Origin: Bacteroidia bacterium
GTDB lineage: Bacteria; Bacteroidota; Bacteroidia; Flavobacteriales; Flavobacteriaceae
Direction of reading: 5' to 3'
Assembly (NCBI GenBank): GCA_030430385.1
Contig: JAUIFO010000003.1
Location: 186,001-250,000 of the forward strand
Length of the DNA stretch: 64,000 bases
The translations under genes were made by a program, and so were the position numbers. The number at the start of each line of letters is the position of its first letter. The stretch's first letter is position 1. Under the pieces are notes generated by a model. It did no database searches. It was given only the letters and a program-made list of their open reading frames with translations, and was not told the origin of the DNA. Of the stretch, positions 7,255 through 14,338 are shown one piece after another.

Positions 7255-8022
7255 ATGATACTCACAGATACACATACGCATTTATACAGTGATGCTTTCA
7301 ATGAGGATAGGTCTGAAATGATCAAAAGAGCCTTAGAAGCTAACGTGAAGCGATTTTTTATTCCTGCTATTGATTCTTCATATACCGAAGCCATGTTTCA
7401 ATTAGAGGCAGCTTACCCTGAATGTATGTTTTTGATGATGGGATTGCATCCTACATCTGTAAAAGATAATTATGAAACAGAATTGCAGCATGTAGAAGCA
7501 CACTTAGCTAAACGTCATTTTTATGCTGTTGGTGAGATTGGGATTGATTTGTATTGGGACAAATCAACTTTAGAGATTCAGAAAAAAGCATTCAAACGGC
7601 AAATTCAAATAGCAAAGCAGTATCAGCTGCCAATTGTAATTCATTGTCGAGAAGCATTTGATGAGATATTCGAAGTATTAGACACTGAAAACGACGATCA
7701 ACTTTTTGGTATATTTCATTGTTTTACGGGAACCAAAGCACAAGCCGAATGTGCCATTTCATACAATATGAAACTCGGTATAGGTGGTGTTGCTACCTTC
7801 AAAAATGGAGGTATTGACCAATTTCTAGACACCATCGATTTAAAACATATTGTTTTAGAAACAGATTCGCCTTACTTAGCACCTAAACCTTACAGAGGTA
7901 AACGCAATGAAAGTGCCTACCTTACAAAAGTACTAGAGAAATTGTCTGAGATTTATAAGGTGTCTGAAGAAAAAATTGCCGAAATTACAACGCAGAACTC
8001 AAAAGATATTTTTGGAATCTAA
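7255..8022 (+). CDS. tatD: TatD-family metal-dependent hydrolase (DNase)
   Basis: 255 residues, full length for the family. TIM-barrel amidohydrolase fold: DTHTHLYS near the N-terminus (first two metal His), GEIGIDLYWD (metal Glu), PIVIHCREA, FHCFTG and ETDSPYLAPKPYRGKRNE (third-to-last Asp and substrate loop), all TatD signatures. Family members are Mg-dependent 3'-5' exonucleases or deoxyribonucleases acting in the cytoplasm. The asparaginase gene follows with 2 bases between, so they form an operon. Confidence 0.92.
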   Translation: MILTDTHTHLYSDAFNEDRSEMIKRALEANVKRFFIPAIDSSYTEAMFQLEAAYPECMFLMMGLHPTSVKDNYETELQHVEAHLAKRHFYAVGEIGIDLYWDKSTLEIQKKAFKRQIQIAKQYQLPIVIHCREAFDEIFEVLDTENDDQLFGIFHCFTGTKAQAECAISYNMKLGIGGVATFKNGGIDQFLDTIDLKHIVLETDSPYLAPKPYRGKRNESAYLTKVLEKLSEIYKVSEEKIAEITTQNSKDIFGI

Positions 8023-8024
8023 TA

Positions 8025-9056
8025 ATGGCTAAATCGCAACCAAACATATTACTGATTTATACAGGAGGAACCATTGGTATGATAAAAGATACCGACTCTG
8101 GAGCTCTAAAAGCTTTTGATTTTGATAATCTGTTAGATCGTATTCCTGAATTGAAATTACTGGATTGTGATATTAAAACCATATCGTTTCACAACCCAAT
8201 TGACTCAAGTAATATGAATACGAATTATTGGGTTGATATTGCTGAAATTATAGAGGACAATTACGAAGATTTTGATGGATTTGTAGTCTTGCATGGTAGT
8301 GATACCATGAGCTATTCTGCATCAGCATTGAGTTTTATGTTTGAAAACTTAGCCAAACCCATCATTTTTACAGGATCGCAACTGCCTATTGGTGATCTAA
8401 GAACAGATGCTAAAGAGAATTTGATTACGTCTATTCAAATGGCTTCACTTCAAAGACATGGGAAACCCGTAATTAGAGAAGTTGGTTTATATTTTGAATA
8501 CAAATTATACAGAGGTAATCGTACCACTAAGATCAATGCAGAACATTTTGAAGCTTTTGAATCCTTAAACTATCCACATCTGGCAGAATCTGGTGTGCAT
8601 TTGAATATTACTGATACAGCATTATTTAAACCAAATATCAGAAAAAAATTAGTGGTGCATAAAGATTTTGAAACTCATGTTGCCTTAATAAAACTATTTC
8701 CTGGTATCTCAGAACCCATCTTAAAAAGCATATTGAATACACCTGATTTAAAAGGTGTAGTTTTAGAAACTTATGGTGCGGGAAATACAACAACGAGCTC
8801 TTGGTTTATTGAACTTTTGAAACACACTATAAAAAAGGGGATTCCAATTATTAATGTGACACAATGTTCTGGAGGAAGTGTGATTATGGGACAATACGAA
8901 ACCAGTTCACAGTTAAAACAAATTGGTGTTATCTCTGGAAAGGACATCACTACAGAAGCTGCCATTACAAAATTGATGTTTATGCTTGGTGAAGGTGTTT
9001 CGGGAGCTTCTTTTAAGACGATTTTTGAAACCTCACTTCGCGGTGAAATGAGCTAA
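8025..9056 (+). CDS. ansA: Type I (cytoplasmic) L-asparaginase
   Basis: 343 residues with no signal peptide. L-asparagine to L-aspartate and ammonia. Both catalytic Thr segments are present: IYTGGTIGMI near the N-terminus and VVLHGSDTMSYSASAL around residue 90. Also GSQLPIGDLRTDAKEN and a C-terminal domain containing VLETYGAGN and TQCSGG, as in AnsA. Length and lack of an export signal favour the cytoplasmic enzyme over the periplasmic AnsB. Second gene of the tatD operon. Confidence 0.92.
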   Translation: MAKSQPNILLIYTGGTIGMIKDTDSGALKAFDFDNLLDRIPELKLLDCDIKTISFHNPIDSSNMNTNYWVDIAEIIEDNYEDFDGFVVLHGSDTMSYSASALSFMFENLAKPIIFTGSQLPIGDLRTDAKENLITSIQMASLQRHGKPVIREVGLYFEYKLYRGNRTTKINAEHFEAFESLNYPHLAESGVHLNITDTALFKPNIRKKLVVHKDFETHVALIKLFPGISEPILKSILNTPDLKGVVLETYGAGNTTTSSWFIELLKHTIKKGIPIINVTQCSGGSVIMGQYETSSQLKQIGVISGKDITTEAAITKLMFMLGEGVSGASFKTIFETSLRGEMS

Positions 9057-9109
9057 TTCGTTTTAGCGTGTGAATTTTTTTATAGTTATTTGCACTCCAA
9101 AATTTAATT

Positions 9110-9197
9110 AGAGAGGTGGCCGAGTGGTCGAAGGCGCACGCCTGGAAAGTGTGTAAACGTCAAAAGCGTTTCGAGGGTTCGAATCCCTTCCTCTCTG
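9110..9197 (+). tRNA. tRNA-Ser (anticodon GGA)
   Basis: 88 nt with a long variable arm. Acceptor AGAGAGG pairs with CCTCTCT, discriminator G, no encoded CCA. Anticodon loop CTGGAAA in stem CACGC/GTGTG; T-arm GAGGG-TTCGAAT-CCCTT. Confidence 0.95.
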
Positions 9198-9206
9198 CGA
9201 ATAGAT

Positions 9207-9262
9207 AAAAAAGTTCTAGAAATTTGTAGCAGCTTGCTTCAGCAAATTTTTGGGACTTTTTT
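9207..9262 (+). terminator. Terminator of tRNA-Ser
   Basis: Nested stem AAAAAAGTTC / GGGACTTTTTT with inner AAATTTG / CAAATTT, ending in a T-run. Confidence 0.65.
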
Positions 9263-9409
9263 AATAAGCAAACGCTAGTTTGCTTTTAGTCTATTACCAG
9301 CATAACCTTTAAGGATCACCGAAGGTAATCCAAATTAACCGAAGTTTATTTCAGTAAATTGTTGGAACTTTTTTAAGAAGCAAACCTTGATTTACTTTTA
9401 ATCTTTATC
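9232..9409. repeat. Degenerate tandem repeat between tRNA-Ser and umuC
   Basis: A segment of about 63 bases (9232-9294) recurs at 9343-9409 with roughly three-quarters identity (shared landmarks TTCAG.AAATT, GGAC/GAACTTTTTTAA.AAGCAAAC, TTTAxTCT). The 447-bp stretch 9057-9503 otherwise holds only the tRNA and the umuC upstream region. An imperfect palindrome AAAACT-CAA-AGTTTT lies at 9473-9487. Confidence 0.5.
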
Positions 9410-9503
9410 CCAAAGTGACAACATACCAACATATTACAAAATTTTAACGATTTCATCTTAAATCGTAGGGTCAAAACTCAAAGTTTTAAATTATCTTTAT
9501 ACC

Positions 9504-10772
9504 ATGTTTGCACTTGTAGATTGTAATAACTTTTATGCTTCATGCGAACGCGTTTTTCAACCACAATACAACAATAAACCCGTTGCCATTCTATCTAATA
9601 ATGATGGTTGTGTGATTTCGCGTAGTGATGAAGCTAAGGCTTTGGAGTTACCAATGGGAGCACCTGCGTTTAAATATGAACTTTTTTTCAAGAAGTATAA
9701 TGTTCGTGTGTTTTCATCAAACTATCCGTTGTATGGAGACATGAGCAGTCGTGTGATGTCTATTTTAGAGCAGTTTACACCAGATGTAGAAGTGTATAGT
9801 ATTGATGAAGCCTTTTTGCAGTTTAAAGGATTTGATCATTATGATTTTAATGATTACGGCCTTCAGATACGACAGCGTGTTTTAAAATGGACAGGTATTC
9901 CAACTTGTGTAGGAATAGCACCAACAAAAGCATTATCAAAAGTTGCCAATAAAATTGCTCGAAAATTTCCAGAACGCACCAAAGGAGTTTATGTTATTGA
10001 TTCCGAAGAAAAACGAATAAAAGCTTTAAAATGGCTCAAAATAGAATCGGTTTGGGGTATCGGATTCGGACTTCAAAAACGTTTACGAGCAAGACACTGT
10101 AAAACAGCTTTCGATTTCACACAACTCAGTGACGACTGGGTAAGAAACAATACAGCAGTGGTTGGTTTGCGTTTAAAAAAAGAGCTACTAGGAATCCCTA
10201 TGCTAGCATTAGATGATCATAACCAACAAAAAAAAGCGATTGCTACGACAAGAAGTTTTGAATACACCTATTCTGATTTAGACAATCTAAAAGAGCGTAT
10301 TTCAACTTTTGCTACGAGTTGTGCTGAAAAATTAAGAGCACAACACTCCTGCTGTAATATGATATATGTCTTTATCAAAAATAATAAGTACAATAAAATA
10401 GGTGAAGCTTATAAATCTATGCGTACTATTGCGCATTTACCTTATCCAACAGATTCTAGTTTGATTATAAGTAAATATGCTGTTGAAGCCTTAAAAGATA
10501 TCTACAAAGAAGGATTGCATTACAAAAAAGCAGGTGTAGTACTTATGGGATTGGTGCCTAAAAATGAACGGCAACTCAATTTATTTTTAGAAGAAAACCC
10601 AAAACATAAACCTTTGATGCAAACTATTGATTATATTAACGAAAAATATGAATCACATAAAATAAAGCTAGGCAATCAAGATTTAAAACGCACTTGGAAA
10701 ATGCGACAAGAGCGTTTGTCTCCAAAATACACCACAAATATTAACGAAATACTTACTGTAAAATGTCATTAA
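9504..10772 (+). CDS. umuC: Error-prone Y-family DNA polymerase V catalytic subunit
   Basis: 422 residues, the UmuC length. Palm motifs ALVDCNNFYASCERVF (catalytic Asp6) and EVYSIDEAFL (Asp-Glu), then GIGFGLQKRL (HhH thumb) and a little-finger domain; the C-terminal UmuC-type extension is present. It performs translesion synthesis with UmuD'. Order is unusual: umuC comes first and overlaps the umuD-like gene by 10 bases. A palindrome AAAACT-CAA-AGTTTT 17 bases before the start is a possible operator, with no further support. Confidence 0.93.
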   Translation: MFALVDCNNFYASCERVFQPQYNNKPVAILSNNDGCVISRSDEAKALELPMGAPAFKYELFFKKYNVRVFSSNYPLYGDMSSRVMSILEQFTPDVEVYSIDEAFLQFKGFDHYDFNDYGLQIRQRVLKWTGIPTCVGIAPTKALSKVANKIARKFPERTKGVYVIDSEEKRIKALKWLKIESVWGIGFGLQKRLRARHCKTAFDFTQLSDDWVRNNTAVVGLRLKKELLGIPMLALDDHNQQKKAIATTRSFEYTYSDLDNLKERISTFATSCAEKLRAQHSCCNMIYVFIKNNKYNKIGEAYKSMRTIAHLPYPTDSSLIISKYAVEALKDIYKEGLHYKKAGVVLMGLVPKNERQLNLFLEENPKHKPLMQTIDYINEKYESHKIKLGNQDLKRTWKMRQERLSPKYTTNINEILTVKCH

Positions 10773-11215
10773 AATTCTTAACTCCAAAAAATGCCTTAGC
10801 GTTTTACACACCTGACCAGTCGCAATCTTTAGAAGTTGTTCTTGCCCAAACAGGAATTTCTGCTGGATTCCCTTCTCCTGCCGATGATTTTAAGGAATAT
10901 AAAATAAGTTTAGACAAAACCTTAGTTAAAAATAAAGAGGCCACATTTTATGCACGTGTTAGTGGACAATCAATGATTGGTGCAGGATTAGATGATGGTG
11001 ATTTATTAGTTGTGGATCGCAGTTTAGAGCCTACTCACAAAAAAATTGCAGTATGTTTTATTGATGGTGAGTTTACAGTAAAACGTCTTAATGTGACTTC
11101 TGAAGGTGTTTTCCTGCAACCAGAGAATCCTGCTTACGATCCTATTTTAGTTACCGAAAGTCATAATTTCCAAATTTGGGGTATTGTAACGCATGTGATT
11201 AAAAAGACTATTTAA
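10763..11215 (+). CDS. umuD: UmuD-type autoproteolytic SOS mutagenesis subunit
   Basis: 150 residues, S24 peptidase fold. Cleavage site Ala34-Gly35 in SAGFPSPADD, catalytic Ser70 in SGQSMIGAG, and Lys107 in FTVKRLN. The spacing Gly35-Ser70-Lys107 equals that of E. coli UmuD (25-60-97) shifted by ten. No DNA-binding domain, so not a LexA-type repressor. Expected to be cleaved to UmuD' after RecA activation and to join UmuC. The start overlaps the end of umuC, so translation is coupled. Confidence 0.92.
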   Translation: MSLKFLTPKNALAFYTPDQSQSLEVVLAQTGISAGFPSPADDFKEYKISLDKTLVKNKEATFYARVSGQSMIGAGLDDGDLLVVDRSLEPTHKKIAVCFIDGEFTVKRLNVTSEGVFLQPENPAYDPILVTESHNFQIWGIVTHVIKKTI

Positions 11216-11331
11216 AAACAAAAAACCGTAAACAATTTAATTTCAATTGTATTACAGATTTCATCTGTACTTAAGAAGAAACATCCCGAGATATTTTTTA
11301 TAGTTTTATGCAACTAAAAGATTAATAAAAA

Positions 11332-11529
11332 TTGGAGAATTACTATTATCTAATACTTGCTGGATTAGGCGTTTTATTAAACCTTTGGAAACCATGGTTT
11401 GACGATGAGCCAAACAAGGGTAAATATCATAATTTTTTGTTTGGAGTGTTTATTTACTGCTTCATCTTAGCAATTGTTATTATTTTTCTAGGGTTAATAT
11501 ATTCATTTATTATTAAGCCTTTACTTTAA
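11332..11529 (+). CDS. Small membrane protein, possible TTG start
   Basis: 65 residues if TTG 11332 is the start; an in-frame TAA at 11326 leaves no longer option and there is no internal ATG. Two hydrophobic segments (about 5-20 and 35-60) separated by a polar turn WFDDEPNKGKYHN predict two membrane helices with a cytoplasmic or periplasmic loop. It stands alone between umuD and a terminator. No family recognised. Hydrophobic pattern and codon use suggest a real gene, but the non-ATG start lowers certainty. Confidence 0.4.
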   Translation: MENYYYLILAGLGVLLNLWKPWFDDEPNKGKYHNFLFGVFIYCFILAIVIIFLGLIYSFIIKPLL

Positions 11530-11564
11530 TTCAATCAAAAAATATTTACTAAACTCTAAAACGA

Positions 11565-11605
11565 AAAAACCTCAATCTATTCGCTATTAAATAGTTGAGG
11601 TTTTT
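11565..11605. terminator. Bidirectional terminator
   Basis: Stem AAAAACCTCAA / TTGAGGTTTTT with extra pairing inside, symmetric A and T tracts. Confidence 0.75.
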
Positions 11606-11609
11606 ATCT

Positions 11610-11660
11610 GTACTCAAGGTGGGATTCACAAAGTAGTTCCCACAAAGCGTCGCTTTGAAA
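11610..11660 (-). pseudogene. tRNA-Leu 3'-end fragment
   Basis: GTACTCAAGGTGGGA at 11610-11624 is identical to the last bases of the intact tRNA-Leu (11722-11736). On the minus strand GTGGG...CCCAC, the T-stem, is still present with a longer loop, but the rest of the cloverleaf is absent. It looks like a partial tRNA duplication or an old attachment-site scar. Confidence 0.5.
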
Positions 11661-11676
11661 ATCAAAACCTATTAAA

Positions 11677-11713
11677 AACAAAAAAGCAAGCTTTATATTT
11701 TTGCTTGCTTTTG
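11677..11713 (-). terminator. Terminator of tRNA-Leu
   Basis: Stem AAAAGCAAGC / GCTTGCTTTT (11682-11691, 11703-11712) followed on the minus strand by a T-rich run, just past the tRNA 3' end. Confidence 0.7.
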
Positions 11714-11722
11714 ATTTATTCG

Positions 11723-11804
11723 TACTCAAGGTGGGAATCGAACCCACACTTCCGAAGAAACTGGATTTTGAATCCAGCGCGTCTACCAATTCCGCCACTT
11801 GAGC
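11723..11804 (-). tRNA. tRNA-Leu (anticodon CAA)
   Basis: 82 nt. Acceptor GCTCAAG / CTTGAGT, discriminator A, no encoded CCA. Anticodon loop TTCAAAA in stem CTGGA/TCCAG; T-arm GTGGG-TTCGATT-CCCAC; class II variable arm. Confidence 0.95.
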
Positions 11805-11891
11805 AATTTTCGGACTGCAAAACTATAAAATAATTTATTACAATCCATTAAAAATAGTAGCTTTTATGCTTTTTCAGTCCAAATAAATTCC

Positions 11892-11899
11892 TAAATTTG
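11892..11899 (+). promoter_or_regulatory. -7 box for prs
   Basis: TAAATTTG matches TAnnTTTG; a T-rich -33 candidate lies about 17-19 bases upstream. Leader of about 45 bases to the prs ATG. Confidence 0.55.
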
Positions 11900-11950
11900 C
11901 ACCTCATTTACCGAAAATGGTATAAATCATTCTCAAACAATTAATTAGAC

Positions 11951-12892
11951 ATGTCCAACACCACTACAGAAGCAAAAATATTTGCTTGTAACCAAAGTAG
12001 AACACTAGCAATTCAAATTGCTGAACATTTTGGTGTGTCTTTAGGGAATGTTATTACTTCAACGTATAGTGATGGTGAATTTCAACCATCGTATGAAGAA
12101 TCTATTAGAGGCACAAGAATTTTCATCATTGGCTCAACACATCCTGGTCCAGAAAACCTCATGGAAATGTTGTTAATGATCGATGCTGCAAAACGTGCTT
12201 CAGCTAGACACATTACAGCAGTTTTACCTTATTTTGGATGGGCTAGACAAGATAGAAAAGATAAACCTAGAGTTCCTATTGCTGCAAAGCTTGTTGCAAA
12301 AATGTTAGAAGCCGCAGGAGCTACTAGAATTATCACAATGGATTTACACGCGGATCAGATTCAAGGGTTTTTTGAAAAACCTGTAGATCACTTATTCGCT
12401 TCAACCATATTTTTACCTTATTTAAGATCGCTTAATCAAGATAACCTTACCATAGCTTCACCAGATATGGGAGGTTCAAAAAGAGCTTATGCTTATTCTA
12501 AAGCCTTAGAAAGTGATGTGGTTATCTGTTACAAGCAACGTGCAAAGGCTAATGTCATTTCGCATATGGAATTGATTGGTGATGTTACTGGAAAAAATGT
12601 TGTACTCGTTGATGATATGGTAGATACCGCTGGAACACTAACAAAAGCTGCTGACCTAATGATGGAAAAAGGTGCTTTAAGTGTGAGAGCTATTTGTACG
12701 CATCCTATTCTATCAGGAGATGCATATAAAAAACTAGAAGAATCAAAATTAGAAGAATTAATCGTAACCGATTCTATTCCTCTTAAACAAAAACACTCAA
12801 AAATTAGAGTATTGAGCTGTGCTGAACTTTTTGCCGATGTAATGAAAAATGTACATTATAATCAGTCTATAAGTTCAAAGTTTATCATGTAA
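11951..12892 (+). CDS. prs: Ribose-phosphate pyrophosphokinase (PRPP synthetase)
   Basis: 313 residues. ATP + ribose 5-phosphate to PRPP, feeding purine, pyrimidine, His, Trp and NAD synthesis. Shows the catalytic flexible loop region YFGWARQDRKDKPRVPI, MDLHADQIQGFF, SPDMGGSKRA, and the PRPP-binding loop VVLVDDMVDTAGTL, all canonical. The start is supported by the conserved N-terminal KIFACNQSR. rplY follows after 22 bases, the usual flavobacterial pairing. Confidence 0.96.
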   Translation: MSNTTTEAKIFACNQSRTLAIQIAEHFGVSLGNVITSTYSDGEFQPSYEESIRGTRIFIIGSTHPGPENLMEMLLMIDAAKRASARHITAVLPYFGWARQDRKDKPRVPIAAKLVAKMLEAAGATRIITMDLHADQIQGFFEKPVDHLFASTIFLPYLRSLNQDNLTIASPDMGGSKRAYAYSKALESDVVICYKQRAKANVISHMELIGDVTGKNVVLVDDMVDTAGTLTKAADLMMEKGALSVRAICTHPILSGDAYKKLEESKLEELIVTDSIPLKQKHSKIRVLSCAELFADVMKNVHYNQSISSKFIM

Positions 12893-12914
12893 ATAATTAA
12901 ATTAATATATAACA

Positions 12915-13574
12915 ATGAAATCAATTACAATCAATGGATCTCAAAGAGAAAGCGTAGGCAAGAAAGCAACAAAGGCCTTACGTAATGCTGGACAGGTTCC
13001 TTGCGTATTATACGGAGGAGACCAGAACGTGCATTTCTCTGCACCAGAATTGGCTTTCTCTAAATTGGTATACACGCCTAATGCGCATACCGTTGTGATT
13101 GCCTTAGACAATGGTGAAACGTATGACGCAGTAATGCAAGACATTCAGTTTCATCCTGTAACAGATAGAATTTTACACGTAGACTTCTATCGTTTATTCG
13201 AAGACAAAGAAATTGCTATGGATATTCCTGTGCATATCATTGGAACCTCAAGAGGTGTTCTTAATGGTGGTGTACTCCGAAGAAACAGACGTAAATTAAG
13301 AGTTAAAGCATTACCTAAAAATCTTCCAGATTTCCTTGAAGCAGATATTACACCATTAAAAATTGGTGGTAAATTATACGTTACTGCACTTGAAGGAGAA
13401 GGATATTCATTACTTCATGCAGATAACACTGTAGTGGTACAAGTTAAAACGGCTAGAACCGCTATTCTTGATGCAGACGATGAGGATGAAGATGAAGACG
13501 AAGAAGGTACTGAAGCAACTGCTGCTACACCAACTGAAGGTGGAGGAGATGCTCCAGCTGAAGCTCAAGAATAA
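12915..13574 (+). CDS. rplY: 50S ribosomal protein L25 / Ctc-type
   Basis: 219 residues, the long CTC-type L25. The N-terminal 5S-rRNA-binding domain (about 1-90, [30 protein letters not shown]) is followed by the beta C-terminal domain (about 95-180) and an Asp/Glu-rich tail of about 35 residues ([13 protein letters not shown] then Thr/Ala/Pro). The tail is low-complexity and presumably disordered. Co-transcribed with prs; a terminator follows at 13599. Confidence 0.95.
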   Translation: MKSITINGSQRESVGKKATKALRNAGQVPCVLYGGDQNVHFSAPELAFSKLVYTPNAHTVVIALDNGETYDAVMQDIQFHPVTDRILHVDFYRLFEDKEIAMDIPVHIIGTSRGVLNGGVLRRNRRKLRVKALPKNLPDFLEADITPLKIGGKLYVTALEGEGYSLLHADNTVVVQVKTARTAILDADDEDEDEDEEGTEATAATPTEGGGDAPAEAQE

Positions 13575-13598
13575 TAAACAACTTATTCGTTTATAAAC

Positions 13599-13630
13599 AA
13601 AAGCATTCTATTAAATTAGAATGCTTTTTT
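13599..13630 (+). terminator. Terminator after rplY
   Basis: Stem AAAAGCATTCT / AGAATGCTTTT with an 8-base loop and six T. Confidence 0.85.
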
Positions 13631-13724
13631 ATTTTTGTGATAAATCTGAAACATTATCTGGACTTATCTCTGCAAACTATTCAATTGGAATTCATCTTCA
13701 AACACTGATGAAAACATCGATCCT

Positions 13725-14291
13725 ATGAAAAAATTTCTCGTTGTTGGCTTAGGAAACATTGGCGACAAATATGCTAATACAAGACATAATATTGGTTTTA
13801 AAATTCTAGATGCCCTAGCTGAAAAAGAAGCGCTCAAATTTGAAACCAAAAAGTTAGGTGATCTAACTACTTACAAATTCAAGGGAAGAACATTTATACT
13901 TTTAAAGCCAAACACCTATATGAATTTAAGTGGAAAGGCTGTACAATATTGGCTTACCAAAGAAAAGATTCCTTTAGAGAATGTCCTTGTTATTACAGAT
14001 GATCTAAATCTCCCTTTTGGAACATTACGTCTTAAAACGAAAGGAAGTGATGGCGGACACAATGGTTTGAAAGACATTCAAGCTAAATTAAATACAACAA
14101 AGTACAATCGATTTCGATTTGGAATAAGTGATGCCTTTTCAAAAGGAAGACAAGTAGACTATGTTCTTGGCGAATGGTCTGAAGATGAAATTCAAAAACT
14201 TCCTGAACGTTTAGAAAAAGCAATAGAACTTATCAAATCATTTGGCACTGCAGGCGTAAGCAACACTATGAATACCTTTAACGGAAAATAA
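13725..14291 (+). CDS. pth: Peptidyl-tRNA hydrolase
   Basis: 188 residues, family length. Releases peptide from peptidyl-tRNA after ribosome drop-off. Motifs VGLGNIGDKYANTRHNIGF (catalytic His at about 21 and Asn), KPNTYMNLSG, DDLNLPFGTLRLK (catalytic Asp), and GSDGGHNGLKDI. Own unit between two terminators; the ATG at 13725 fits the conserved N-terminus MKKFLVVGLG. Confidence 0.95.
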   Translation: MKKFLVVGLGNIGDKYANTRHNIGFKILDALAEKEALKFETKKLGDLTTYKFKGRTFILLKPNTYMNLSGKAVQYWLTKEKIPLENVLVITDDLNLPFGTLRLKTKGSDGGHNGLKDIQAKLNTTKYNRFRFGISDAFSKGRQVDYVLGEWSEDEIQKLPERLEKAIELIKSFGTAGVSNTMNTFNGK

Positions 14292-14321
14292 AAAAAGGAG
14301 GCAAAATTGCCTCCTTTTTTT
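14291..14321. terminator. Bidirectional terminator after pth
   Basis: Stem AAAAAAGGAGGCAA / TTGCCTCCTTTTTT, between the convergent pth and metalloprotease genes. Confidence 0.85.
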
Positions 14322-14338
14322 GTGTATTTAATTATAAG

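Noticed and set aside
11604-11798. 64-residue frame on the minus strand across the tRNA-Leu
   Set aside because: It is a translation of the tRNA and its terminator; the cloverleaf explains the sequence.
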